Source: Deltaproteobacteria bacterium
Lineage (GTDB): Bacteria > Desulfobacterota > Binatia > Binatales > Binataceae
Assembly: GCA_021831785.1 (NCBI GenBank)
Contig: JAKBMB010000033.1
Coordinates: 1-64,000, forward strand
Direction of reading: 5' to 3'
Length of the DNA: 64,000 nt
Part shown: piece by piece, positions 24,697 through 33,124 of the stretch
Position numbering within the stretch: position 1 is the first letter of the stretch
How the letters are laid out: each line of letters starts with the position of its first letter
Notes under the pieces: generated by a model
Databases searched by the model: none
What the model saw: the letters and a program-made list of their open reading frames with translations, nothing else
Told to the model about the DNA's origin: nothing
Program-made: the position numbers and the translations under genes

Positions 24697-24770
24697 TCGG
24701 GGCGAGCGGATTTGAACCGCCGACCCCCTGCTCCCAAGGCAGGTGCGCTACCAGGCTGCGCTACGCCCCG
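24697..24770 (-). tRNA. tRNA-Pro (anticodon TGG)
   Basis: Acceptor CGGGGCG/CGCCCCG (the unusual first C pairs with G as in Pro tRNAs), anticodon stem CCTGC/GCAGG with loop CTTGGGA, T-arm GGCGG-TTCAAAT-CCGCT (one mismatch), discriminator A. Three bases separate it from tRNA-Arg; the two are likely co-transcribed. Confidence 0.95.
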
Positions 24771-25039
24771 TCTGTCACGTTCTCGACAATGATGCGCCGT
24801 TATGGCTGTGCGGGTCGCCGGTCGCGCTGAGCGCGTCATGCGCGGTCAGTGGAAAAGCGGGCGCCTGCCGTGATGCTCATCGTCAATACTCGTCTACCAG
24901 CGGCCGAAGGCTGTTGCAACTGGTCCTCTCTCCCGAGCTAAGGCGCAGGACCGCCGTCGGGTTGCCGAAAGCAGGAGCAGGAGGTTATGATTCCAACCAC
25001 GACCTCAAGGAAATTCGACCGGCAAAGGAGCGATGCCGG

Positions 25040-25594
25040 ATGCGCCATCGAGGCTTGCTATTTATCGGGCTGGCCGCGCTGACGGCGCGGACCGCGACTG
25101 CGTTGCTACGGCCAGGGCATCAGGCACGCGCCGCCCATCCGAGGCCGGCATATTCGAAGCCGGATCCTGCCGGCGAACTGAGCGCACAACTTAAGGCCGC
25201 CGTCGCCGACGAGCTTGTGCCGTTCGCGCGCGACGAAGAGGCCAAAAAACGTCGGGGCGAGCCGTACGTAAACTTAGGCTCGCGCTTCGAGTATCTGCCA
25301 GCCTACGGTCCGGGCCGAAAAGTGGCGATCAGCGTCCTGGTCGGCGGGCCCGTTCTAGCCACCCCGGCGGCATCGGCCAACGCCGCGCGAAGCTTCAACT
25401 CCGAGCAGAGCCGGCATCTGATCTTCACGTATGCCCTGGTCGATGGCCACTGGATTGAGATTTCCAAACCAAGATGGGAGACCCGCGAGCGCGGCACGCC
25501 GGTACAAGCCTATGCGCGGCGCGCGCCAGGCGCTTATGGTGAGGGTTCATCCTCGGCGCTGAGCCGGCTGTGGCTGCGTCCGTACGAAAGGTAG
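25040..25594 (+). CDS. Hypothetical secreted protein
   Basis: 184 residues from ATG 25040, chosen because AAAGGAG ends nine bases upstream; a longer frame from 24743 would run through the tRNA-Pro gene. A hydrophobic N-terminus (LLFIGLAALTARTATALL) suggests export. The soluble part (about 50-160; EYLPAYGPGRKVAISVLVGG, LIFTYALVDGHWIEISKP) is not from a family I recognise. Its 3' end overlaps the convergent permease gene by 61 bases. Confidence 0.55.
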   Translation: MRHRGLLFIGLAALTARTATALLRPGHQARAAHPRPAYSKPDPAGELSAQLKAAVADELVPFARDEEAKKRRGEPYVNLGSRFEYLPAYGPGRKVAISVLVGGPVLATPAASANAARSFNSEQSRHLIFTYALVDGHWIEISKPRWETRERGTPVQAYARRAPGAYGEGSSSALSRLWLRPYER

Positions 25595-26982
25595 ATCACC
25601 ATCCCGACGGCGAGCCAGATCACAAAGCGCAGCCAGGTGATCGGCTTAAGGCTCACCATGAGCGTGGCGCAAAAACCTACGCCTAAGAGCGGCACCAGCG
25701 GCACCAGTGGAGTGACAAACGGACGATGGGCGTCGGGCGCGGCCACGCGCAGCGCCCAGACACCGAGGCATACCAAAACGAAGGCAAATAGCGTCCCGAT
25801 GTTGGTCAGTTCCGCCACCAGGTCGATGGGGAGCATCCCGGCCATCACCGCCACCGCCGCGCCGGTGACAAGGGTCGGCAAAGTGGGGGTGCGAAAGCGC
25901 GGATGAACGTGGGAAAACGCGCCGGGCAACAAGCCGTCACGCGACATCGCAAAGAAGATTCTACTTTGCCCCAAAAGCAGCACCAACTGCACGGAAGTCA
26001 GCCCGGCCACGGCCCCCAGGGAAATCACGCTCGAGAGAAAGCTCATGCCGTGGTTGAAAAAGGCCGAGGCCAGCGGAGCGTTGAGGTCGAGCGAGTGGTA
26101 GGGCGTCATCCCGGTCACGACCAGAGCGACCAAGATGTAGAGCACGGTGCAAAGCGAAAGCGATCCGAAGATGCCGATCGGCAAGTCGCGTTTGGGATCG
26201 ACCACCTCCTCAGCCATCGTCGACAGCGCGTCGAAACCGATGAAGGCAAAGAACATGTATCCGGCGCCCCGGGTAATGCCGATCCAGCCGTACGGCGCGA
26301 AGGGCACCCAGTTATGCCGCTCGACGAAAAACGCCCCGGCCGCGATAACGATCGCGACCGCGACCAGCTTAACCCCCACCACTAGCGAATTGACGCGCGC
26401 GCTGCCCGAGATGCCCACGTACAGGAGCGCCGACATCGCCAACACGACCAGGAAGGCCGGCAAATTGATGATCGCCCCCGGAACGGTGAAGGGCGCGTGC
26501 GTGAGCGCGTCCGGCAGTCCAATGCCAAGACCTTTAAGAATGAGCGTGAAATAGCCGGACCACCCCACGGCGACGGTGGCTGCGCCGACCGCGTACTCGA
26601 GCATCAAATCCCAGCCGATGATCCACGCCACCATTTCCCCCATGGTTGCGTAGCAGTATGTGTAAGCGCTGCCCGCGACCGGCACCATCGTGGCCAACTC
26701 GGCGTAACACAGCGCCGCCATCGCGCAGGCAAACCCATCAATTATCAGCGACAGTACGATGCCCGGTCCGGCGATTTCGGAGGCCGCAACGCCGGTCAGC
26801 ACGAAGATTCCCGCGCCGATAATCGCGCCCACGCCTAGAGCGGTCAGGTCGAGCGGCCCCAACACCCGCCTTAGCGCGGTGCGGGTCTGGCCGGCGTCCG
26901 CGATGAGCCTCGCGGGCGATTTGCGCCGCAGCATTTGAGCCGCGAGACCGGTCCTCGCCTTAGGTGTGCGCATGTCGTGCAA
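25534..26982 (-). CDS. APC-family cationic amino-acid/polyamine transporter (YfnA/CAT-like)
   Basis: 482 residues, twelve or more helices. N-terminal RVLGPLDLTALGVGAIIGAG followed by IFVLTG is the CAT/YfnA signature; also YAELATMVPVAGSAYTYCYA, FFAFIGFDALSTMAEEV and SRDGLLPG. These carry basic amino acids or exchange amino acids. Upstream of the start (26983-27052) no clear promoter. Convergent with the hypothetical secreted protein gene. Confidence 0.9.
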   Translation of the reverse strand: MHDMRTPKARTGLAAQMLRRKSPARLIADAGQTRTALRRVLGPLDLTALGVGAIIGAGIFVLTGVAASEIAGPGIVLSLIIDGFACAMAALCYAELATMVPVAGSAYTYCYATMGEMVAWIIGWDLMLEYAVGAATVAVGWSGYFTLILKGLGIGLPDALTHAPFTVPGAIINLPAFLVVLAMSALLYVGISGSARVNSLVVGVKLVAVAIVIAAGAFFVERHNWVPFAPYGWIGITRGAGYMFFAFIGFDALSTMAEEVVDPKRDLPIGIFGSLSLCTVLYILVALVVTGMTPYHSLDLNAPLASAFFNHGMSFLSSVISLGAVAGLTSVQLVLLLGQSRIFFAMSRDGLLPGAFSHVHPRFRTPTLPTLVTGAAVAVMAGMLPIDLVAELTNIGTLFAFVLVCLGVWALRVAAPDAHRPFVTPLVPLVPLLGVGFCATLMVSLKPITWLRFVIWLAVGMVIYLSYGRSHSRLSAEDEPSP

Positions 26983-27403
26983 TATATATTGACGGGGCCG
27001 GCCGACCGCAACTCAACGCTGACCGGGCCGTACTATTGAGGGTTGCAAAATATTGATACGGCGCGCAGCCGTAGGGTGGCTTGGTGCTCGCTGCGCGGGC
27101 AAGGCCCGCGCCCCCATCCTAACCTTCTCCCGCGCGGCGGGGGAAGGAACCGAAGATAGGGCCTTCGCCGCGTTGCGGGGCAAGGTAAGCATGGGGGGTG
27201 GCTCAGGCTTCCAGCCTGAGATGACAGTGGCTCGGGTTTTTAGTCCGAGATGACAGGCTAAAAGCCTGTCCCACGGCCAACCTCAGAGTCCGCCTGTCAC
27301 TGTATTCTGCGGTCCTCAGTAGACCGCACTCGCCGCGCCGGCGTGCCCGGAAAAGTGCCGCGCCTAAAAAAGCGCGACCAAGCCGCGCGCTCCCAAGGCA
27401 GCT
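26983..27403. other. Repeat-containing intergenic region
   Basis: Contains CATCCTAACCTTCTCCCGCG and a GC hairpin near 27120, then the inverted copy of the dispersed ~90 bp repeat (27241-27333). A related CCTAACCTTTCCCCTGCCGC stretch occurs near 63660. No gene seen. Confidence 0.55.
27241..27333 (-). repeat. Dispersed ~90 bp repeat, copy B (inverted)
   Basis: Reverse complement of this segment matches 4208-4300 in block order: CTACTGAGGACCGCAGAATA, CAGTGACAGGC, TTGGCC, GTGGGACAGG, CTTTTAGCCTG, TCTCGG. Confidence 0.65.
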
Positions 27404-28186
27404 CTACCAGGCCAGATAGCCGCCGTCGACGTGCACCACCGAGCCGTTGACGTAGCTCGCGGCGTCGCTGGCCAAGAAGATCAGCGCTCCGCGCAGCTCG
27501 TCGGGCCTCCCCAGACGGCCCATCGGGGTGAAGGCCTCGATCCGCGCCAGATTGTCGGACTTCGCAAAGCCTTCAACATTCATTTCCGTGGGAAACCAGC
27601 CGGGAGCGATCGCATTGACAGTGATTCCATAGCGCCCCCATTCGATCCCAAGTTGGCGCGTCAAGTTGGCCAAGGCGGCCTTGCTGGCCGCATAGCATGC
27701 CATCGGGTAGATTGCGCTGCCGGCGTATGCGTAGATTGAAGTGATATTGATAATCCGCCCGGGCTTCTTATTTTCGATCAACACGCGCGCAACTCGCTGA
27801 GCAAGCATCATCGGCGCCGTCGTGTTCACGCCGAGAGTGTTGTCCCAGGTCTCGCGCTTGATTCTTTCCGCGCGCCCGGTCGGAGCGATGCCGGCGTTGT
27901 TCACCAACACATCGATCATTCCGAGCTTTGCGCGAGCTTGCTCCAGCACTCGGTCGAGCTCGGTGTCAATCGTTATATCGGCCGCCAGCGCGGCGGTCTT
28001 CACGCCGTAGCGCCCGCGCAGTTCGGACGCTACTTGCTCCAGGCGCTCACCACGCCGGGCCACCAGCGCCACGTCGGCGCCGGCCAGCGCTAGCGCGCGC
28101 GCGAATTCAACGCCCAAACCCGAGGACGCGCCGGTTACCAGGGCAACGCGCCCTTTCAGCGAAAACAGAGCGGCAAGCGAATCCAT
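27404..28186 (-). CDS. Short-chain dehydrogenase/reductase (SDR)
   Basis: About 260 residues from ATG 28186 (AAGGA seven bases upstream; a frame start at 28213 is nine codons longer). Classical SDR: VALVTGASSGLGVEFARAL (NAD(P) binding, about 14-32), DVLVNNAGIAP, INITSIYAYAGSAIYPMACY with catalytic Ser and Tyr, then AASKAALA with Lys, and IAPGWFPTEM. Close to gluconate 5-dehydrogenase/3-oxoacyl-ACP reductase-like members. VARRGER after strand 2 suggests NADP preference (inference). Confidence 0.9.
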   Translation of the reverse strand: MDSLAALFSLKGRVALVTGASSGLGVEFARALALAGADVALVARRGERLEQVASELRGRYGVKTAALAADITIDTELDRVLEQARAKLGMIDVLVNNAGIAPTGRAERIKRETWDNTLGVNTTAPMMLAQRVARVLIENKKPGRIINITSIYAYAGSAIYPMACYAASKAALANLTRQLGIEWGRYGITVNAIAPGWFPTEMNVEGFAKSDNLARIEAFTPMGRLGRPDELRGALIFLASDAASYVNGSVVHVDGGYLAW

Positions 28187-28556
28187 CGCTGTGTCCTTAG
28201 CCTCACACCTCATGATGTCCGCGGCCCGCCCAAGCGCGGGCAGGCGAGCGGCAGGGCCGAAACCGCTCCCTGGCCGTGTCCGGCGCGCGATCGACCGTCA
28301 ATTAGCGCGCAGAGCACGCCGCCCGGGAACAGTCTCTCCTCATTTGCGCGCCGGCACACTTTACGGAAAACCCTAGCACGAGCGGCTTTCGAACGTTAGA
28401 GCGGCTGCGCAGCCGTCAAGGGCCGCCGCGTTTTCACTCTTGCGTCCGTCTCACGCGCGGTGGCATGCGAGTCCGTGGCGCTTCGGATGGTCGACAGCAT
28501 CGTACAGAGCCTGCCCGCGGTCGTGGCGGCGTGTCAGGCGCGCGTCGGTTCCCGTC

Positions 28557-28794
28557 CTAGTGCTTCGACCCATACGTAACGCCTTTAGCGCTGCACCCCC
28601 TCACCCGGAGCGCGAATTACTTCGTGATTCGCGCTCCGGCCTCTCCAGGCTTGCGCGCGCGGCCTTCCGCCGCACGCGCGGGAGAGGTGATAGGAGGGGC
28701 GCCATTTGTGTCCCCTCGCCCGCATTATTTTGCGGGAGAGGGTCAGGGTGAGGGTGCAGGATTCCGCATCCATACGCATGGGTCGAAGTACTAG
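28557..28794. mobile_element. MITE-like element with 22 bp terminal inverted repeats
   Basis: Left end CTAGTGCTTCGACCCATACG plus TA (28557-28578) and right end, read in reverse complement, CTAGTACTTCGACCCATGCG plus TA (28773-28794): 20 of 22 match. Inside each end a second inverted block (TGCACCC..CTCACCC) repeats. The 238-base interior has further hairpins (GGAGCGCGAATTAC/GTGATTCGCGCTCC) and no ORF. It looks like a non-autonomous transposon or paralogous repeat. Confidence 0.6.
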
Positions 28795-28957
28795 TTTCAA
28801 CGCGGAGCAATGGCGGCCGGATGCAACGCTGCGGTCGGCGGAACTCGAATTCTGCCGCACGCCGGCGCCGCCTGGTGCGCAATGTTCGCTATGTTGCTAA
28901 GGGACGGGATTTAAATGTGGGCCGCCTGGGATGGGTCCCACGAAGCTACAGGACAGG

Positions 28958-29125
28958 TCAGACCGTGTGCTCGGGCTGCGGTTCCGGAAGCGGTACGTTG
29001 AGGTCGGCATCTTTGTCGACGTTGAGGTCGCGATCCGCGCGCTTCTGAGCGGCGCGCTGAACGCGGCGTTGCTGCTTGTCCAGTTGCTTCTGTCTACGCA
29101 ATTGCTCTCTGCGGCGTTTTTCCAT
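28958..29125 (-). CDS. Small highly basic protein, 55 residues
   Basis: Starts MEKRRREQLRRQKQLDKQQR, continues in a coiled-coil/charged pattern and ends with an acidic-proline tail (LNVPLPEPQPEHTV). The charge run, absence of rare codons and clean start/stop support a real gene; the ribosome site is weak (GGGA). Lies just downstream of the RRM gene on the same strand, so an RNA- or ribosome-associated role is possible (inference). Shorter than usual ORF cut-offs. Confidence 0.55.
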   Translation of the reverse strand: MEKRRREQLRRQKQLDKQQRRVQRAAQKRADRDLNVDKDADLNVPLPEPQPEHTV

Positions 29126-29267
29126 CGGATTTCCCTTTGCGCCCGTCTACGTTGTAGATGGGGTTTTCGGCGAGCCATCGACGGCCGGATTGCGATCCGC
29201 GCTTGCAGCACCTTCCCATTTGCTCAGAGAGATAGGCAAAGGGCGGCCGCGTGGCCGCCCATGCGTT

Positions 29268-29606
29268 CTACCAGCGGTTGCGGCCGCGGTTGGCGCCTCC
29301 GCCTCCGCCGCCTCCTCCTCCGGCCCCGCCTCTGCGATTACCGGCCCCGAAGCTCGATTCGCGCGGTTTCGCCTCGTTCACCTTGATGTTTCTGCCCTTA
29401 AGCTCGGTGTCGTTGAACTGCTGTATCGCCTTAGCGGCGTCCTCCGCAGTTGCCATCTCGACAAAGCCGAAGCCCTTGGATTGGCCCGAAAACTTGTCGG
29501 TGATTACGTTAGCGCTTTCGACCTGGCCTGCTTGTGAAAACAGCTCTTCCAGATCGCGATTGGATACCGAGTAGGACAGATTGCCTACGTACAATTTGCT
29601 GGGCAT
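29268..29606 (-). CDS. RRM-type RNA-binding protein with glycine-rich tail
   Basis: 112 residues. One RNA recognition motif: RNP2 LYVGNL (residues 5-10) and RNP1 KGFGFVEM (about 44-51), then a Gly/Arg-rich tail (about 88-112). Bacterial Rbp proteins of this type bind RNA and are often cold- or stress-induced. GGGAGG lies about six bases before the ATG. Followed by the 55-residue basic protein. Confidence 0.93.
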   Translation of the reverse strand: MPSKLYVGNLSYSVSNRDLEELFSQAGQVESANVITDKFSGQSKGFGFVEMATAEDAAKAIQQFNDTELKGRNIKVNEAKPRESSFGAGNRRGGAGGGGGGGGGANRGRNRW

Positions 29607-30246
29607 GAATTGCCCTCCCAGAGTTCTGTCGGGACAACTCCTACCAGAGAGAACCGAGACTTATTCCCCGGCTAAAGGAAAGGAACGACCCGAACGTTTC
29701 TAGATTCATCCTATACCTTTCGAGCACGCAATGATATAGGCGGCGCCGTCCTACCCGGCATCCAAAGGCAGACCGTGGCCCCGCGGCGATATACTTCTGT
29801 CTTCGCGAAGGGTAAAATGTACTGCGCTCGCCTTGTGATCGAAGCCCAAGCTAGGACACCGCTAGTTGGCTGCCGGAACGCTCCGGGCCGCGGGGAATCG
29901 ACGGGAGGCGAGCGGATTGCAAAGGCATCGTTGCCAATCTCGCCATCCCGGCTACCGGCCGTAACCGTCGGCGCATTTCCTGCGCGCAGGCAGAGCCCAA
30001 GGCGTACTGGTAGTGAGCGATAGAGTTCCAGGGCAACGTCCGGGATTTGAGTTTACGCAAGCGCCGGAGTCGTGTGGAGTTGCCATGCATGTTGATTTGC
30101 CTGGCAACGCGGAGCTGAACGGATGGCGAATTACCGTTGCGCCCAGCCCAGCGCCGAAAAATGGCAAAGCGCAGAAGAAGGCCGTCGAACGACAGCTTCG
30201 CGCGCCTGCGTGGAGCACAAACCCATCTCGGCTGGAGAGAATTTTG
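29607..30246. other. Gene-free spacer upstream of small zinc protein
   Basis: About 640 bases between divergent genes. A longer in-frame extension of the next gene (from 30013) crosses part of it but looks non-coding. I see no RNA or clear promoter. Confidence 0.35.
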
Positions 30247-30531
30247 ATGCGAGGCATACAAAAGTCTCCTTGGGAGACGCATGACTTCAAGGTCAAGATG
30301 TTGGACTGGTCCGTGGCTCGGGGTTCACGGCTAGCCTATACATGCCGCCTGTGCGGCCGCAGGTTCTGCCGTTTTACCGTTTCGACCCAAGGAACATGGG
30401 CCGTAGATGGCGAGGCCCGCGCGCTCGACGACGCCGTGACCCATCGCTGGTTATCGGAAAACTGTCCGCGTCTCTACCAAGCAAGCGATGACAAGGACCG
30501 CGAGTGTCTACGCGAGGCTGCCGCGCAATAG
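30247..30531 (+). CDS. Small putative zinc-binding protein, unknown function
   Basis: 94 residues from ATG 30247 (GGAGAG seven bases upstream); the frame is open back to 30013. Contains YTCRLCGRRFCRF, a Cys-x2-Cys-x4-Cys knuckle, and a later NCPR Cys; these could ligate zinc. The rest (WSVARGSRLAYTC, TWAVDGEARALDDAV) is not recognised. Plus strand, ahead of the RhlE-type helicase gene. Confidence 0.5.
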   Translation: MRGIQKSPWETHDFKVKMLDWSVARGSRLAYTCRLCGRRFCRFTVSTQGTWAVDGEARALDDAVTHRWLSENCPRLYQASDDKDRECLREAAAQ

Positions 30532-30800
30532 CTGCGCTGCGACTCCTCGCGACCGCCTGCATCGATAATCTCCACCCGCGAAATGGTTGGCGGGCGCGCA
30601 GCCGCCGGAGAACGATAATTGCTCAGCGGCGCCATGCAACCCCTTGACCAGGTCGATCGTTAACCATACACTCCCTCGCTAGCCAATGGCGGCTAAGCGC
30701 GCGTCGGATTCCGCGACGCCATAACCTAACCTAACCAGAACCATTCGTTCGGGCCTTACCGCCCAACCTGAATCCGCTGGCTCTGAAAAATGGAGTTCGT

Positions 30801-32006
30801 TTGTCTTTTTCTGCACTTGCTCTATCAACTGAGGCCCTTCGCTCGGTCCGCAACCGCGGACATCATCGACCAACCCCGATTCAAGTGAGCGCGATCCCGC
30901 TGGCTGTGTCCGGACGCGATCTCGTCGCCACAGCCGAAACCGGGAGCGGCAAGACCGTGGCGTTCCTATTGCCGCTGCTCGACCGTCTACTCTGCAGCCG
31001 GGTCAACGGGGTTAGCGCCCTGGTCCTCGCGCCGACCCGCGAGCTAGCGGCCCAGATCGGCAATGAGTTTCATCTGCTGTCTCGCAACACGGGCCTGCGT
31101 GCGGCGGTCATCGTAGGCGGCGAGTCGATGAGCCGGCAGGTGGATGAATTGCGCGCCGGCGCCCAATTATTAGTGGCGTGCCCCGGCCGCCTCATCGACC
31201 ATCTCGAGCGCCACACTGTCGCGCTCGACCGAATCGATCTGCTGGTCATCGACGAGGCTGATCGAATGCTGGATATGGGCTTCCTACCGCAGTTGCGTCG
31301 AATCTTGCGGACGATCAAGAAACCGCACCAGACCCTGATGTTCTCGGCAACCATGGACGAGAGCGTGGAGCAGATTGCACGCGAGTTCCTCCGCAATCCG
31401 GCGCGCGTCAGCATCGGGGAGACCTCTACTCCGCCCAGTAGCATCCACCAGACAATCTATCCGGTGACGGTGGAGAGCAAGGGCCCAATGTTGCTTGAGC
31501 TTCTCAATCGCGGCGCGATCGACAACGCCATCGTATTCACGCGCACCAAAAGCCGCGCCGATCGCGTGGCCAAAATGCTGGTACGCAACGGAATCAGGGC
31601 AGTGGCGATTCACGGCGATCGCTCTCAGAGCCAGCGCACTGCTGCGCTCGGGGGCTTCCGCAAGGGTGCTTACCACGTGCTTGTCGCCACGGATATCGCC
31701 GCGCGCGGGCTCGATATTCCCGACGTTTCACATGTCATCAACTTCGACCTGCCGAATGGATCGGATGCTTACATCCATCGCGTCGGTCGAACGGCCCGGA
31801 TGGGCAAGCCCGGAGAAGCACTCAGTTTGGTGACCCTGGAGGAGCGCCCTGTACTCGGAGAGATCGAGCGGACGCTGGGCCGGAAGCTGGAGCGCCGCAT
31901 GGTCGCGGGAGTTGACGCGCCGGAGATCGCCGGGCCCGAGACGGTGGCCCGCTTTCGCCCGTCGGTCAAGCGCCGCTCCTTTCGCAAACAACGGCGCGCC
32001 CTCTGA
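30801..32006 (+). CDS. rhlE: DEAD-box RNA helicase, RhlE type
   Basis: 401 residues. Q motif GHHRPTPIQVSAIP (about 22-35), motif I AETGSGKT (about 49-56), Ia PTRELAAQIG, II VIDEADRMLDMGF (about 149-161), III SAT, then IV-VI IVFTRTKSRAD, ATDIAARGLD and HRVGRTARMG. Unwinds RNA duplexes in ribosome assembly or mRNA decay. Starts with TTG at 30801, five bases after GGAG; an ATG at 30790 is out of frame. Located near an RRM protein gene, which fits a shared cold/RNA-stress theme. Confidence 0.93.
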   Translation: MSFSALALSTEALRSVRNRGHHRPTPIQVSAIPLAVSGRDLVATAETGSGKTVAFLLPLLDRLLCSRVNGVSALVLAPTRELAAQIGNEFHLLSRNTGLRAAVIVGGESMSRQVDELRAGAQLLVACPGRLIDHLERHTVALDRIDLLVIDEADRMLDMGFLPQLRRILRTIKKPHQTLMFSATMDESVEQIAREFLRNPARVSIGETSTPPSSIHQTIYPVTVESKGPMLLELLNRGAIDNAIVFTRTKSRADRVAKMLVRNGIRAVAIHGDRSQSQRTAALGGFRKGAYHVLVATDIAARGLDIPDVSHVINFDLPNGSDAYIHRVGRTARMGKPGEALSLVTLEERPVLGEIERTLGRKLERRMVAGVDAPEIAGPETVARFRPSVKRRSFRKQRRAL

Positions 32007-32101
32007 ATCTTCCGTCTCACAGAAATAATAATCGCTGTGCGCGAAAGGTGAATCGTTTGGCCGGCAAACAAACAGCAGTAAGAGTCTTGGAGTTGCCAAC
32101 T

Positions 32102-32932
32102 ATGCCCGGGTCGCAATGGCCGTGGTGGCGCACGACCGAGCATGACCGCATGGTGCTCCCGTGGTTTATTCTCATCCACTTGACCGCCGTGGTGGGGTTG
32201 GTTCTTTTTCCTTTGCCCGGTTGGCCTATCTTCTTGGGCGCCTTGGGCCTGAGCTGGCTTGGCGGCCTCGGCACCACGGTCTGCTATCACCGCGCGCTCG
32301 CTCACCGGGCGCTGCGTCTTCAACCCTGGGTATGCGCGATACTTACGTTTTTCGCGGTATTCAACGGCTCGGGGGTCCCCGTCAACTGGGTGGCCAATCA
32401 TCGCACGCATCATGCGCTGGCAGATACCGCCGAGGATGTTTCGAGCCCGGTCTGGCACGGGTTCTGGTGGGCCCACCTCAGATGGTTGTGGCAGGCGGAG
32501 GCGCCTTCGGTAGCGAAGTATTGTCCCGAGCTTGACCGGCCTTGGTACCGCGTCTGGGGGCCGCTGCAGGTGCCGATTCTGGCGCTGTCGTTCCTTGTTG
32601 GATTGTCCTTCGGCTTTTGCGCCTTCTTCTGGCTGGGCGCAATTCGGCTGGTGTTCTCGCTCCACGCCCAGTGTTTCGTCAACAGCGTGTGTCATAGCGA
32701 AGCCGGCGTTCCGATGGGTGAGGACTCCAGCCGCAATGTGCGCTGGCTTGCTTTGATGCACCTCTTCCAGGGGGAAAACTGGCATCGCAACCATCACGCG
32801 CGCCCGGGCCTGGCGCGGTTGGGACGGACCTGGCGGCAGCCGGACCTCGGCTATGCGGCGATCTGCGTCCTCGAAAAAATCGGACTCGCCGGTGACGTGC
32901 GGCGCGCGAGAGCGCCCGATTCCGCTTCGTGA
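32102..32932 (+). CDS. Acyl-CoA/acyl-lipid fatty acid desaturase, membrane type
   Basis: About 276 residues from ATG 32102 (GGAG nine bases upstream; the frame opens at GTG 32048). Four or so membrane helices and three histidine boxes: HRALAH (about 72), HRTHH (about 109) and HRNHH (about 245), plus a further conserved NSVCH. Delta-9-type membrane desaturases use di-iron, O2 and an electron donor to insert a double bond. Followed ~190 bases later by a soluble acyl-ACP desaturase. Confidence 0.9.
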   Translation: MPGSQWPWWRTTEHDRMVLPWFILIHLTAVVGLVLFPLPGWPIFLGALGLSWLGGLGTTVCYHRALAHRALRLQPWVCAILTFFAVFNGSGVPVNWVANHRTHHALADTAEDVSSPVWHGFWWAHLRWLWQAEAPSVAKYCPELDRPWYRVWGPLQVPILALSFLVGLSFGFCAFFWLGAIRLVFSLHAQCFVNSVCHSEAGVPMGEDSSRNVRWLALMHLFQGENWHRNHHARPGLARLGRTWRQPDLGYAAICVLEKIGLAGDVRRARAPDSAS

Positions 32933-33124
32933 TTGGGCCGTGCCTCCCGCGAGTCCCCACGCCCGTAGCTTTCGGCGTGGCGAGGCAGCGGGCATTTGGG
33001 CCGCCGCTTGCTCTTCTCGGCGTGTTGGATGACGCTGATACTGAAAGCCCGTACGATTTGCGCAAGGAGAAACCGGCCCGTTCGAGAGCAACGGGCCGCT
33101 TCGAGCGAGAAGGCTTGGTGAAGC

